DNA of 64,000 nucleotides, from the NCBI GenBank assembly GCA_038049695.1, contig CP142451.1, positions 7,252,001 through 7,316,000 of the forward strand, read 5' to 3'. A model generated the notes under the pieces. The model did not search any database. It was given only the letters and a program-made list of their open reading frames with translations, and had not been told where the DNA came from. The position numbers and the translations under genes were made by a program. This DNA is from Cinnamomum chago. Lineage: Eukaryota > Streptophyta > Magnoliopsida > Laurales > Lauraceae. Shown in pieces: positions 10,587-24,700 of the stretch (position 1 is its first letter; each line of letters begins with the position of its first letter).

Positions 10587-11389
10587 TGTAGGTAATATTG
10601 TCCAGTTTGGTAATAAGGGGGAGTTATCGATGAGTTTAGGTTACCATACAGAAAAAAAATCCCTTGAGATATTGAATCACCATACTACTTAAATCCATTT
10701 CAACTAGAGCTCTGGCAAGTTTACAAAAAAAAAAAAAAAAAAGAAGAAAGAAAAAGGAACTATAGCTCTAGCAAATATGGCCATATTGCCAATTCGACCT
10801 TAAGTTTGAGCAGTGACTACATTAGGTCTTCTTATAAGCTGACCCATGACCCAAAGAACTATTATCTGCTTGAGATAAGTTGTGTTGGAAAAATGGCTAA
10901 GAGCTACATTAGTTTTTTGTCAACTTTGAGCCAAAAACTAAGTGGGACCCACTTATCTTTTTTTGTGGGAATATATGGGAATGTAATCTACTCCATGAGT
11001 AGATTATGGACATGTATTGAATTGCTCTAATCCATTTAGGAGTGAATGAGAAATTGTCTCCTAAACACCACTAGTTGAACATATTAAACATGAAAACAAA
11101 AGGAAGTGGTGAACTTGCTTCCCACATTACTTATGAGCAAAACATTCATTGAGTATAAATATACTTACCTTGGTAGTATAAGATGAGCCCCAAGGGGCAT
11201 CCCACTTTTGTGGAGGGGGGAGGACCTAGATCAAGGTAGGGTCACCACCACACGCGCGAGCGCACCGCCCCGCCCCGCACTGAACTGCTCGGGCCTGGGC
11301 CTGGGCTTCACGCGCGAGTTGGGCCTAACTCGACCCACTACCCATTTATAATTTTTTGGAGAAATTTTATTTAATAAAATTTTTCTTTT
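10587..11389. other. Intergenic stretch
   Basis: Contains an A-run at about 10723-10742 and a short GC-rich patch (11250-11330, CGCGCGAGCGCACC type). No gene is seen. The right part may belong to the LTR of the copia remnant that follows. Confidence 0.4.
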
Positions 11390-13085
11390 TCAAATGGGGT
11401 GTGTCCAAGAGGTGTGTGTCATTTCGTATATGAAAGGGTGTGTACCTAGTCCCAAGGGATGTGTCCAAAGAAGGTGTGCCTCTGTTCATCTGAACAATCA
11501 CTGTTCTGAACAAATGCAACCCTCCCATGAAAAGACCTATTACAAGCTATTTATATGCATGTTGTTCATGACTTTTGATCATCAAATGCAATGCAACACT
11601 GCTGTTGCATTGCATTTTCGAGTCATCTTCACTGTCAAAGAGAGTCTTGTTGCTACACTTTTGGTTCCCTTGTCACACAGTTTGTAGTGCTGCAACTGTT
11701 GTGAGACCGATCACTGTATCCTGGGAGGCAATCGCAGCTGAAGCTTGTAAGCACCATTGCGAGGGCGAATTTTGTCTTAAGGACATAGTGTCAAACACTA
11801 GCCTTGATCAATCCTCTTCTGCAAATTTCTGAAATTCGTAATTCCAGCAACAGAGTTCTGTATTCTACCTTCAAACAGTAAGTGATTTCCATTCGTAAAT
11901 TACATTTTGTAGTTGTGTTTTATTCTTGTTTTAATTCACTGTTGTGAGGAACTATTTCCCAAATTTTGAACTACTACTGTATGTACTCGGACTAACAATC
12001 TTAAGACAAAATTATTTATTTTCTAAGTACACTCTGTTTTCAGTTTTACTTCAGTATTCTCTGGTTTCCGTGTATGTCAGTTTCACTACTGGTTTCCTTT
12101 TCTTCTTATTCTGAAACCAGTATTGTAAAACTGAGTTTATCTCTATCTTTTATATCTACTTACAGAATTTCAGTGTGTTCTGTTATTTACTTTCTGTTTG
12201 CCTCAGTATACAATAACCAATATCTAGTTACCATATAGTCTGAGTTTTAATTTACAGTACTGTTAGTTTGTAAGTCTGCAGAATTATTTGTGTTTATTTT
12301 ATTCTGTTATGTTAACAGTAATGGGTATTGAGAAGAATACTCCTGTTGGAACCCCTACCCCTCTTATGGTGGACCATGGAGAGAAACCTGAGAAGTTCAA
12401 TGGTACAGAGTTCAAAAGATGGCAACAAAAAATGTTGTTCTATCTCACTACCTTAAACCTGGCTAGCTTCCTCCATGAAGAAGCTCCTGCTTTGATAGAT
12501 AGTGAGACAGACAAGCAAGTGGTTGCTGCTGTAGAAGTCTGGAAGCATGCTGACTTCCTCTATCGAAACTATATTCTCAATGGACTAGACAACACATTAT
12601 ATAATGTGTACTATTCATTAAAGACTACTAAGGAATTATGAGATTCTCTTGATAAAAAAGTACAAGACTAAAATGCCGGAATGAAGAAATTCGTTGTTGG
12701 CAGATTCCTTGACTACAAGATGATTGATTCCAAAGCAGTTATCAATCAAGTTTAGGAACTTCAGATGATTCTCCATGAAATTCATGCAGAATGAATGTAT
12801 CTTAGTGAGTCTTTCCAAGTGGCAGTAATCATTGAAAAATTGCCACCACTTTGGAAGGATTTTAAGAACTACCTTAAGCATAAGCGAAAGGAGATGAAAC
12901 TTGAAGACCTGATTGTAAGATTGAGGATAGAGGAAGACAATTGTGCATCTGAGAAGAAAGCAGGAAAAACCTTCACTGAAGTTAAGGCAAATGTGGTGGA
13001 ACATGGGTAGAATTCCAAGAAGAGGAAGAACAATTCCAACGGTCCAAAACCTATCTTAAGTTCATCCCTAAAACCGACATAAAAA
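11390..13085 (+). mobile_element. Ty1/copia remnant: LTR/leader and gag part
   Basis: A leader-like region (11390-12320), with a probable LTR promoter around 11550, is followed by a gag-like coding stretch starting at MGIEKNTPVG (12321). The gag has motifs typical of copia gag (KFNGTEFKRWQQKMLFYL, then LPPLWKDFKNYLKHKRKEM). The reading frame is broken in a few places, and protease, integrase and RT are absent, so this is an old truncated copy. No target duplication was found. Confidence 0.75.
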
Positions 13086-14093
13086 TTTTGGGCCCATCCC
13101 CAAAACTCAAATGAAAGTATACAATTAAAATCAATATATAAAAAGGAAAGCAGACAACCCATAATCGATAGTGGATTAAATAAAAAAGACTAAGGATTAA
13201 ATAAATCAGACAACCCAGAAATCGGCATTTCACATTCTAAAAAAAAAAATCATATAATCAGAAGAAACAAAAATACTTGAAATTCCTTAGATTAGTGACA
13301 CTTATAGACACGATGACCTATTAACACTCAAATGCTATTGCTTTCATAGAAATATGATGATATTGAGAGTTTCTTAATAGACAAACGGCATGATGGAGAT
13401 TCCAAATCAAAGAAAAAAAACTTTATTTGGAAAACTCCAGTATTTTGTATTTTTTTTATCAGAAAATCAATTTGCGGTGAGAATTTGAGGCATCCCATAA
13501 ATAGTAAAGATGTTTGCCTCAATCATTGTGATTTTTAATAGATTGTCTATCGTAGTGTTCCACTCCATTTACATCACGATTTATAAAAGTTAAAACCACA
13601 CACACAAAAAAGGAAAAAACCAGACTCCACTATTTCTCCCTCTGCAAGCGTGCATGGTAGCACATTAGTTACATGGAAAGTTCATGCCTCCTCTTTAGCT
13701 TCACGCTGTTGTTACGAGTTTTTTTTAATAATATTTTCATTTTCTTATTAATTATGAAAATTATTATTTTTGTTGATCAAATCCATATATTATATATTCA
13801 TTTGAGTTTAGTTTTATTGTAAAATGGTTGTCCTAGAAAATTAATGACTATATAGGAAATCATATAAAATAGTTATTTCAAAATTTTGATAATCTATGTT
13901 TAAAGTACAATGCATAAGTATGAAAATAATAACAACAGTATTTATAGGGGTCAATATTCTAAAAATATAGTTATTTTTATAAATATCTCGTATATAAATT
14001 CCAACTTACGATCAATATTCCAAAGTGGGGCCGGGTCATTTTCTCATTAACTAATTTTAAGTTTTTGTTTATAACTATTAACAAAATGATGCT
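13086..14093. other. AT-rich intergenic stretch
   Basis: No gene, RNA or repeat structure was recognised; the sequence is strongly AT-rich. Confidence 0.5.
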
Positions 14094-14267
14094 CTGTGGT
14101 GTAGTGGTAGGGTCGCTTCTCGAGTCTTGTACAAATCAAATAAATTTTAACAACTTATTAAAAATACAGGAGTCAGGTTGGGTAAAAAAAGTGTGCTTTA
14201 TTTCTGACTCGACCTAATTTACTCTGATTTGACCCGTTTGCTAGGGTTAAACTAAATTAAATTGGTA
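14094..14267 (+). repeat. tRNA-like repeat, copy A
   Basis: Begins with an A-box-like TGGTGTAGTGGTAGGG and continues through ACAGGAGTCAGGTTGGGT and TGACCCGTTTGCTAGGGTTAAACTAAATTAAATTGGT. It matches copy B at 14670-14876, but the B-box region is shorter. Probably a decayed tRNA-derived SINE; no target duplication was found. Confidence 0.55.
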
Positions 14268-14669
14268 AATTGGATGAGTTAAAATAAATTCGAATTGATT
14301 TGGATATTAAATGGGCTAACGTTCTGGGCTGAATTTGGATCTTAAATAGGCCATTACTTAGTAGAATTAATAGCCCATTAGTTGGTAGGGCTTGGAATTA
14401 GAAGGAGGTCAAAAATTATAGTCAGTCAAAATTTAGTCTGAGAGAGGGAAAAGAAAAAAAAGTCCATCAGAATTCAATACTGAATACCATATAATTTAAA
14501 AGAAAAACACAAGCCCATGAAAATTGAAGATTAATGATAAAGAAAACTAAAAAACAAAATAAAAACAAATAAACAATATAATTTATAAATCAAATTCAAT
14601 GAAATTTGAAAGACACATAGAAATGAAAATCCATAATCAACTCAATAATATAAATAATATAAACTATAC

Positions 14670-14876
14670 ATTTGTTGTGTAATGGTAGGGTTGTTCATTT
14701 GGAATTCATATTGTCTTGAATTCGAGTCTCGGCACAAAGTATATTAATTTTTACCATGTCCTTAAAAATACACGGGTCAGGTTGGGTCTAAAAAGTGTGA
14801 TTCATCTCTGACCCGACCTAAATTACCCCGATCTGACCCGTTTGCTAGGGTCAAACTAAATTAAATTGGTCAAAAT
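14670..14876 (+). repeat. tRNA-like repeat, copy B
   Basis: Has an A-box-like GTGTAATGGTAGGG (14687-14700) and a B-box-like GAATTCGAGTCTC (14718-14730), the spacing of a tRNA-derived Pol III promoter. Then comes the GGGTCAGGTTGGGT .. TGACCCGTTTGCTAGGGT body shared with copy A 590 bases upstream. No cloverleaf can be completed, so it is a SINE-like repeat and not a tRNA gene. Confidence 0.6.
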
Positions 14877-15985
14877 TAATTGAAATCACTTCGCTTCATA
14901 TATATATATATATATATAATTGATTAGATGGATTTAATGGTTATCAACAGGTCACTCACCACCCAAGGGAGCCCACTGTTACTACGCTATTTACATGATC
15001 CCATAACGATCATGTTATTTAGGTGGGTGCACCTTAAAATCTGATTTTATTGTCGTTCAAAAGACATTTTGGTAATTCACGAGTGACCCACTGTTCTGAC
15101 ATATACTTTATCTCCATTCACATCTAACCAGTGGTAACCCATCCCATTTTTCATCGGCCAAGCTTGACTCGTAAATTATTTTTGTCGACCATGGGTCAAT
15201 TTCTAACCAGCATAAAAAAATGGGTTGAGTCAGGGTTTAACCTAAGTGAACCTACATACTTTTCCTACAGGTAACTTGGATAAAAAGACCAATAGACCAT
15301 CATTTTTTGTATAGTTATCGAAATGAAGCTGGCTTTAAGATAAGTATTTACAAACTGGCAAAAATAAATGGATTGGTTTATTAGGCGAGTCGAGCTTTTT
15401 CCATTTGACACTTTACTAGTTAAGCAAAAGTCAAGTAAAGCCTTCATTTTTCATATAAGGGGTCACATCAAAACTGTACTTTTTCAAAATTTTCTCATTT
15501 AAAAAAAAAAGTCAAAAAACAACATCGTTTCTTCACTGAATGATAAAATTTTTCACTTCTCTATACAAAAAGTAAAAGAAATTCCATATTAAATAACTAA
15601 AAATAAAAAACCATCATAATCTACTTATATTTTGGTGCTTTACCTTATCTTTATCTTACTATAAAATTACCAAATGGGCCGAAGTTGGATTGGGTTAACC
15701 GTGCTGCCATCACGAGTTAATGTGACTCAGGTCGGTTTGATCTTCCCTGCATGTGTGTTGGTCAAATTTAAAAACAAGTTGGGGTGCAAGCTGTGACCCA
15801 CCCTCCATTGACCCGACCCATTTTGACTTGACCTTATCTCACTTGTTCCACTATTGTTTAAGAGAGCAGCCAACCGTCATTACATATTTACTTCAACCCA
15901 CAGTGAAAGTCTGATTTAGGTGATTTGAGTGGTGTGAAAGGATATTTTGATAATGTAAAAGTATTCTAATACAAGTAGATTGGAG

Positions 15986-16021
<36 letters not shown>

Positions 16022-16563
16022 AAAATGAGGTTGTCCCATTCCCTTGGGTCAGAATATTTTCTATGGACTCGGGGGAGCCAGATAAGTCCCCCGTGGCTCC
16101 AGTATAGAAGTACAGTTTTGAACTCTTAACCTCCGGATGCAAATTATTATCCTAAGCATCTGTTATACAAATATACTACAGTTTATACAAATAGTTAACT
16201 AAATGAAAAATAGTTTAAATTGGAAGAATCAGAAATTAATTTTCATATATTTTATTACATATGGCTGAATTGTTATTCATGGATTCATTTTTTTAATTAA
16301 AGATTTATATTTTGATGATTATACAGATGAGTTTACATTGAATTAATTCATGTATTTCTTATTAATTCCTATTTAATTTGAATATCAATCTTAATTTATT
16401 ATGTAACTTACATGAGATTTATTTAACTAGTACATTTTACAAGCTTTATTCTAGCAGGAAAACGTAAACTCTAATCACTGTCTTAGGTTGAAAATTTCTG
16501 AGATATAGTTTGCAAACCTAACTTTCCTACTTACTAGGTGATTCCAAATATTCATCTTCATCC
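14877..16563. other. Intergenic stretch with a T31 run
   Basis: Holds (AT)n at about 14898-14919 and a run of 31 T at 15988-16018. The T run may be the tail of a minus-strand retroposon covering about 15988-16170. No gene is seen. Confidence 0.45.
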
Positions 16564-18213
16564 AGAGGTGTTCATGGGTTGGGTCAAGCCGGGCTGGGTC
16601 ATATTCTGGGTCGGCCCAATTTAGAGATATAGGCCTGCATGAGTGTCACCAGTAGCTGTCCAAGGGACGGGCCGGGCCCGGGGTTGTCCTAGCCCTACCC
16701 TCAATATATGCAGGGTCGGGCCTGAGCTGGCCAAAGCACTCGGAGGGCCTTCGCTATCTAGGCCCTTACCATACCCTTGAGGGCTAAGGCCAGGGCAGGG
16801 CTTAGGATTTCAAAACAAGAAAATTATTTTTTTAACATTGTTACCAAAATCTGAGTCTAATCAAGCGTTATGAGTGTGATCGAGCATTATCTTGTCTAAC
16901 CTCAATTGCAAATCAATCATTAAGAAAACATTTGTTATCTTGTCTAATCTTAATTGCAAATGAATCATTAAGAAAATATTGGGAGAATATAAATCATCTC
17001 TAAAAAGTTTCTTTTTATCGGATAAAGTCATATATGCTTTGGTGACTTGGGTTGGGTTCTAGACATATGATTTTACTTGTTTTGACAAAGAAAGAAAATG
17101 GTTAAAGAGTATGATTTATTTCAAATGTTTAAGATTTTTTTCACACGTTTAATATGACTTTCGTATAAGTTCCCACATATAAAATTATTCCAGCAGTGTC
17201 TTATTTTGAGAGTTTTAAACCATTTACACTCACATGCCTTTTATCAATTGATATTATTTTTAATTAACACTGATCTAATTATTACGCATTCTTGGATTTC
17301 AATCACAAAAATAAATACATTTAAAAAATACTATTAGTTTAAGCTTTTAAGAATCGAGACTTATAATTATCTAATTAAAAGAATGTTTGGATTACCCTAT
17401 ATCCTTAAAGTTCCATGCACATTCAAACTAACTTTATGAATTGGTTGATATCGTAAGCAACTCTATAGAGGAAAAAGTATATTATTATTAATAGAAATGA
17501 GTACACTCCCTTTTGCACTAACAAAGTTTTACAACAGTAATATAAAATGCTTAAATAAGAAGCAATAAAACTAAAATAAAGTGATAAGAAGCAACTGTGC
17601 AATACTTATTGATGATGCATTAAGTACAATACATAATTTAAATCATTAAATATAGATGAAATGAATGAAGTATGTGTGGATATTTAGGACATTTTTTAAT
17701 GGGTAAGTGGGTATGAAATTGCCATTATATCCCCCGTATTATTGCAAAGTAACTATGATAAGGGCATTTTAGTATATATTTATATAGGAAGATGCTCTAT
17801 ATCCAATGTCAACAACTTAAATGTGACGGCCCTCACATTTATCTCTCATCGTAAGGTGAGAGATGCTCTCATAGGAGCATCTCTCATTTACATATATCTA
17901 TATATTATATATAAAATAAATAAAAATAAGAGGGCTAGGGCTCGGGGCGGTCAAAGGCCACTATTGTCCAAGCCCGACCCTCAAATCTCAGGGTTTGCAA
18001 AAAATTGTCCAAGCTCGGCCTTAGGGCTTTTCGTTGGAAACAAAAGCCCTCATTTTAAAAGCCTTTTGAGGGCCGAAAGGGGGCCAAATTGACAGGCTGC
18101 GCCACCCATGTAGTCGACTAGGTTGGGCCGGGCCGGGCTTTCTATCATTTAGTCTAAGGCCCAATCCAAATCTTAATTACGCCAGAGCTCACCAAACCCA
18201 TGAGCACCCCTTG
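16564..18213. mobile_element. 1.65-kb TIR element, hAT-like
   Basis: The left end AGAGGTGTTCATGGGTTGGGT matches the complement of the right end AGGGGTGCTCATGGGTTTGGT, and both arms continue into GGGCCGGGC-rich subterminal sequence. The ends resemble the C/TAGGGGTG ends of plant hAT elements. No 8-bp duplication could be matched, and there is no transposase. Inside, 17793-17888 holds a smaller hairpin (AGATGCTC...GAGCATCT). Confidence 0.5.
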
Positions 18214-18796
18214 TTTATATTTTTGTCGATAGGGGTGTCCGGCCCCCTCAAAAACCAATTGCTTGGTGCACCGCGCATATTAGGCTTTTATTCGGACAAG
18301 TGGCACGGAGAGAAAGTGTGAGTTCGAAATTGCAACATCCGGTCCCGAGTCCTGGCCCAGTAAGTTGGGCCCTTTTCTCTCTTTTTTTATTTTTATTTTT
18401 AATTTTAGTATTTTACATCCCCATTTATCCATTCATTTTTGAAGAGTTTCAATCAAGCCGTTCATTTTTTAGGAAGCTTGAGTGGGCCACACACAAGATC
18501 CGGACCCTTCATTTAGCTACAGGCTATTAGGCTACCAACCAAATCAAATCAAACTCTTCTTCAAGTACGGTTTCAGCTTCTCTTCTCCTTCTTCCCCAAT
18601 CTCTCCCCCATCCGATAGCTCTTGAAAATCTCGTTCTTTCCAAATTCCAATGCACTTCTTCTCTCAAATCCCTAAATTCCAAATTCACTCACTCTCACAA
18701 ACTTTCCCTTCTCTCCTTTTCCCCCTTTTGTTCCAATGAAAGCCTTTCAATCTCTCCTGCAACTTTGAAGATCCAAACAACAGAAAGAAGAAGAAG
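18214..18796 (+). promoter_or_regulatory. WAPL promoter and 5' UTR region
   Basis: A TGGGCCC element (18366-18372) fits the site-II/TCP motif common in plant cell-cycle and housekeeping promoters. From about 18555 the sequence is a C/T-rich leader typical of a plant 5' UTR, leading to the ATG at 18797 in an AAGAAG context. No clear TATA box. The transcription start is not determined. Confidence 0.45.
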
Positions 18797-21700
18797 ATGA
18801 TCGTAAGAACATACGCTCGTCGAAATCGCTGCGTAGGTAAAAACTTCTCAGATTCGAGCTATATCGGTGGAAACGAAGAATCCATCTGTCAGGAAAGCGC
18901 CCAGGAAATCTGCGGCCTCCCTTTCTCCTCCCAAGATTCCTCTCCCTGGTCCTTCGATTCCGATTTCGACGCCCCAGATTCGTTCCCTCTCCTCCCTCCT
19001 CTTCCTCCTCCTCCAACCAATTCGTCTCAGGGGAAGATCGGCTGCGGCCCCAGGAAGTCGAAAAAGCCCCCCAAGAAACCTAGGTCTTCGATCTCCAGGG
19101 GCGCGAGGACGAGCGCTGCGCCGCCCGCCACGTCGACGCTGATGGAGGCACAGGAGTTTGGGGAGATGATGGAGCATGTGGATGAGGTTAATTTCGCGCT
19201 GGATGGGCTGCGGCCGGGGCAGCAGGTGCGGATCCGGCGGGCGAGTCTGCTGTCGTTGCTTTCGATTTGTGCCACTGCGCAGCAGAGGCGGCTTATTAGG
19301 GCTCAGGGGTAGGACTCACTCCGGAGTGCATTCTATCGAGTATAGAGTGCATTGACATTTGACACCCCAGAATTTGATCTCATAGTAATTTACAAATTTT
19401 TGAATTTTGGGTTTTTTATAGATTTTATGGATGTTACAAGCATTTGGACTGCAGTTTGTTTTGATTTAGCACTTTTCTTGTCAAATATGGATAAAGGAAA
19501 GAGAGAATTTGCGCGGGATTGGGCGAATCGGAAAACCTTATTTATATGGGACATCTTTAAAATTCTCTAATTGGTTCTTGAGAAATGAAAACAATCAACC
19601 CCTGAGTACTTATCTTACTTTCCTGTTATACAAGAACTTGGGCCAAATTGGAAATTTTGTAATTTGATTTCTTGGGCTCTTTTGTTTGCATTGGTATTGC
19701 GCTTCTGCAGCTATATATTTGCTTGATTTTGATAAAAAAAAAAGGTTGACACCAGGAAATCTCATGATCTCTACTGTACAAATTATGAATGTCAATATTT
19801 ATCAGCAACACCCACCCAACAGAAGGCTTCAACCTTGGAGGCACCCTGCAACAGCCATTTGTGCATGGTGGCTTAGGATTTGGATATTAAATGAGTTTTC
19901 TTGAAAGAGATATCGCAGAAAACTGATTATTTGCTTCCTGTGTACATGTTCACACATCCTCGTTACTTGTACTGAGAGGATGGTCTTGAAGGGTGTAGTG
20001 GGTATTGCCATTACCTTGGTGCATACATACTTGTTATCTCGTGGGTTTTTATTACCATTAGTGGTTAAGTTATCGATGTGGTCTAATGCATAAACACTTG
20101 TTTCTTTTATCAAGTTTGTATTCTTTCCATCACCTTCCCATATTCCATATCCATAGGCACAGATTTTGTGTTTGCACGATACTTGTTCTGGCTTCAACCT
20201 GTGCACCGCGTAAGCCCCATAGTTCAATGTTCTATCTTGTTGCCAAATCTGTGTTTTGCATGAGATTTCAGTTGCTATATGTCTATATATTTTGCTGTTT
20301 CTGGTGTGATTTCATATTTTTTTCCTCTTTCTGAACCCATTAGTTGCAATTGTTTTACTGTACTATCGTTGACAAAGATGGTACCTATCACAACCTATTG
20401 GTTCATTTCTATTTTAGAATTTCTATTTTAATCATAGCAGTTATTTTTTTTCCCAGTTGATGTGCCTGCTTATTTAACTTTCTTAATGTACTTCAGGATG
20501 GCCAAAGCCATCGTTGATGCTATTCTTGGTCTCAGCATGGATGACTTCCCCAGCACTCTGGCTGCTTCAGCTCTCTTCTATGTTCTGGCTAGTGATGTAA
20601 GTCTATTGACACCCTGTGAGTTGTTCTTTCCAATTACAATCTGTTCTCATCTCATATCGGCATGTCCACTTGTCCAGTGAAAGTCTATAATTCTGTGAAA
20701 CATTATTTTTGTGAATTGAATGTGCTGTATTTGGATGGAACTGTGTGAAATTGTAGGTTATAAGTGTTGTGCATAGCTGGGATCCGCTGGGCTAATCAGA
20801 CCTGGATCCATCCCACAGGCCTAAAAGACAGCTGGGCCCAGTCATGGTGAAATATTGGTCCCATTTGAGCTGATTTTTTGGGCCATCTCATATATTGACA
20901 GCATATAAGGCTGGCCCAGCCAACTTGCTCATTGTGTGTGGACTGTGGAGGGATGGTCCCTGTTATAATTTAGTCAGTCCAACTTAATTGGACAGTTATT
21001 TTGAAAAACTGCACAGCTGTGACTTGGTATGGGTTGTTTGTTGAGGTGGCAAAACTTTACCCGACCCACATATGACCCTTCAAACCTGACCCGCCTAAAA
21101 TACGGGTCAGTCACAGGTTAACCTTATTTGGCCAGCTGAAAAACGGGTCGGGTTGGGGTTTGCCTGCCCAACCCATATGACCCACATATACTCCCCTTAA
21201 ATTTATGTAGTTTTAAAACATTTACATATTAGAGATATGTCATATGATAATCTTCCAATTTTTTTTTTGTTGCAATCCAATGGTTTGGATGTACAATAAA
21301 ACTTAGGATTATGCAGATTTAAGCTTCCTTTTTCTGCTCTTTTCTCTCCTTATTTCTGCAATTATGTCTGCAATTTCTTGAGATGGAGGAAGAAGAAACG
21401 AGGAGTTTCTCTTTGCACAGGGATCTAAAAGACACCTGTCAAGTCTTGTGTTTCCTTGGGTCAAACTTATAAAATACCACCAAAAAGTACAATGTCCCCC
21501 TCCCTTTGAGTTGGGATCCTCCTAAGGCTTTGACTTAGACAAATCGTGATTTAAAAGACTGGAACGCCATGGGGCCCAATTTTTGAAATCCGAATAGTTC
21601 AAAATAAACTTCATTCAGTTACATAGGATAATCTTGAATTTTATCTTCATCTGAGTTTGCCCACCTTTGGATTTATAAGATTGTGCTAATCACTTTTTGT

Positions 21701-24700
21701 ATAAAGCATTCAACCCAATGGTAGGACTAACTCCAATTAATATGCAATTTGGGGAAACTTTATTTAACTCAAAGAAGTGTATATTGAAGGGATTAGATTT
21801 CAGTGGGTGGGCTCTACTATGGCGTGCCACTCCTTTTAACTCATAGATTTCTAGGTCAAAGCCCCAAAATGCAGAAGCCCTGTAACTGCACTGAAAGGGC
21901 AGCATCCCAGAACATCATTTAATAATAGGCGAGATCTTTCCCGCTTTTTTATAAGCCACTAGGATGAGTGCAAAACGGGTCAGCCCGAGTAGACCTGCAT
22001 CGGGTGCGGGTTAGGGAATCCTGACCTGTTTTCAAAACGGGTCAGGTGTGGGTTGAGGTCCAAATCATGGAACCACATACAGGGCCGACATGTTTTGACC
22101 CGACCCGACCCGTTTGCCACCTCTAGTTGTTTGTTTGGTTTTGCAAAATGGTGTTTAATCACCGTTTTTTCTATAAAAAAAAAAGAGAGAAGAGAAAAGA
22201 ACACTGATCTCTTCTACTCTTTTCTCATCTATATTTTCCTCTTCTCCGTTCCCCTGCATCATATACACTGCTGGAAACCCTCTAGTGGCTGTAGCTGCAA
22301 TGACAGTGGCAACTTCTCACACACACCAGTAAAATTTATTAAAGAGAGAACAAACAGAAGAAGAAAAAAAAGAAAACTGAATAAAAATGAAAACCAAACG
22401 TATACAGGCGTCTAAAAAAATAAAACGCAAAAGAAATGTTTAACAGAAAAACTCCTTTAATAGATGAATTGCCTCAACATATTTACACATTGTTCAGCAC
22501 ATGTTCCTTAATTTCGATGAAATGTTTCTTTAATAGATTCACATCAGCTTGCTTGCAATCTATTCCATTTGTGAACTACCTTGTGCATATATATCGCATT
22601 GAACCATGTCAAAGATTCTCCAGAGTTTACAAAAATATTGGAATTGGTTTCATGAGAAACAGTTCTGTACTGTGGTTGTGCTGTCAGTATCATGTTGATG
22701 GAAACCACCGATTTAACATGAGCAGAGCCAGCTTTGCTTGATCCAAGCCTCTTATACCACATGCCCCCGTCTATATAAAAATTGGTTCAAATTTCAATCC
22801 AGCTGGAATGATACACATCAAATAGATCGTGTGTTGAAGACAGCTATACATTCTCCAAATGCAAATCCACATATATTTTTCACTCTGGTTGAAGTTAAAT
22901 TAGGATCACTGCCTGTACATACTGACTACAGAGTTGTGTTAAAATGAGCGGATTGGTGCCTTCTGTATTGGGATTTAATTAATATTTCAGAAAAGCATGA
23001 GCAAGGGCCTTACTTTTGCAATCTTTTAGAAAACTGTCGAACTTTGATGAGGGCCGACTGCTGTGTGAAATCCAACATGCTAATAAGGGTGGGTCCCGTG
23101 GGGGCCTTTCATTTATATGACCTTCCAAAAATTAGGCCAGCGGGATTAAACTTAGTGCTTGATTTAAGAAATTGTGTAATCTTTGTGTCTCCAAATAAAA
23201 TGTGAGGTCATATCTCTGACAGATCACTGCCAATCCAGTGGTGATTTCAATTTGATCAAATTGATATTTCGGCCATTGGAAGTTGTTCTGACCCATTGCC
23301 TATTCAAATGTAAGTGGGTTTCCCATGCCGACTAGGAAATACATGTTATATTCTCCATGTATCCATCTCCATTTGACCGTTTTTTCTTTTCTATATGTTG
23401 CACTTGAATGACCTCCATTTACTGGGACAGTATTTCTTACATTATTATTATTTTTTTTTTTCAGGGTCAAGATGATCATCTCTTGGATTCACCTTCATGT
23501 GTTCGTTTTCTTCTTAAATTACTGAATCCATCATCTGTTGGCAATGTTGAAGGCAAATCACCAACCATTGGCTGTAAACTTCTAGCTCTGAATAGGGATA
23601 TTGGTATGTTGAGGAGTTCCACCAAAAAATTTGATTCTAGCTTCACCGCGATCATTTTGAAAGTTCAAGAGATACTTTTGAGTTGCAAAGAGTTGAAACC
23701 TCGGAACACAGATGGTGAGGGCACTCGGAGGCCGGAGTTGAGCCCAAAGTGGATAGCTTTGTTGACAATGGAGAAGGCGTGCTTGTCTACTATTTCTCTT
23801 GAAGGTAGAACTTGTGGAACCTATCTTCGTTTATTTGATTTAGAATATGCATTATCATGGACTTTGCAAAATTAGTTTGATGCTGTTCATAAAGTCACCC
23901 TTGGCCAATGTGGAACAGTCCAACAGTGGGATAGATAATTTTGGGCATCAAGATTTATTTCCACAAGGCAATGATTGCCTTCTAAATCTGGAGACTTCTT
24001 GATGTCCCTCAGGTGTGTGTCTTACTGCCTATTGTGTGCTTGATGATCTCATTTCTCTAGCAATCAGAAGATATTTTGCCAAACAAGTTTCATGGGTACT
24101 TCTTATTTGCATGTGTTTACTAGAGAATATTCTTCTTCTCGTGGACCAACTCTGCTTATTATGGAAGGGTATTCTTAAATTTTTTTTTAATAAATCTCTT
24201 TGGTTTTGATTATGGATTTTAGTACCTCTTTGAACCCTTTGTACTCTTTTATATTGTCATGAACGAGATATGATTTCTCTATAGCTGTTCCTTTTCTTGT
24301 TATAAAAAAAAATAGTTGTTCGTTTTCTTTTGATCTCTTTGTTGATACATCAAGCGATCCATATCTACAGATTATGAAATTCCTCTTTTGCTCTATGGTT
24401 GTGCTCGGTTTTGCTAGTTCCTCATTGATATTGTTGCTCTTTGAGATACTTAAAGACTGTTAATTGTCTTTTCTTTTGTATAAATACAAGAAAATCTTAG
24501 AGAAAAATAAGAAGAAAGGTGGAGAAGTGAAGATAAAGAAGAAGATAAGATAGAAAAACAAAGAGGGATATGAAGAAGGGAGAAGAGGAGGGTTGATGCA
24601 AAATATTGCTAAGTTTGCATGAGCCCTCTAATTTATTAGATAATATTTTCTAAAATTACAATAATATATTTTAAGGCCACGCAAAATAATCAATGTACCA

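Noticed and set aside
14094-14140. tRNA gene at the TGGTGTAGTGGTAGGG motif
   Set aside because: Only the D-arm-like part is present; no complete cloverleaf.
18848-19275. Antisense and alternative frames over WAPL exon 1
   Set aside because: They arise from the GC-rich coding strand of exon 1 and have no splice or start context of their own.
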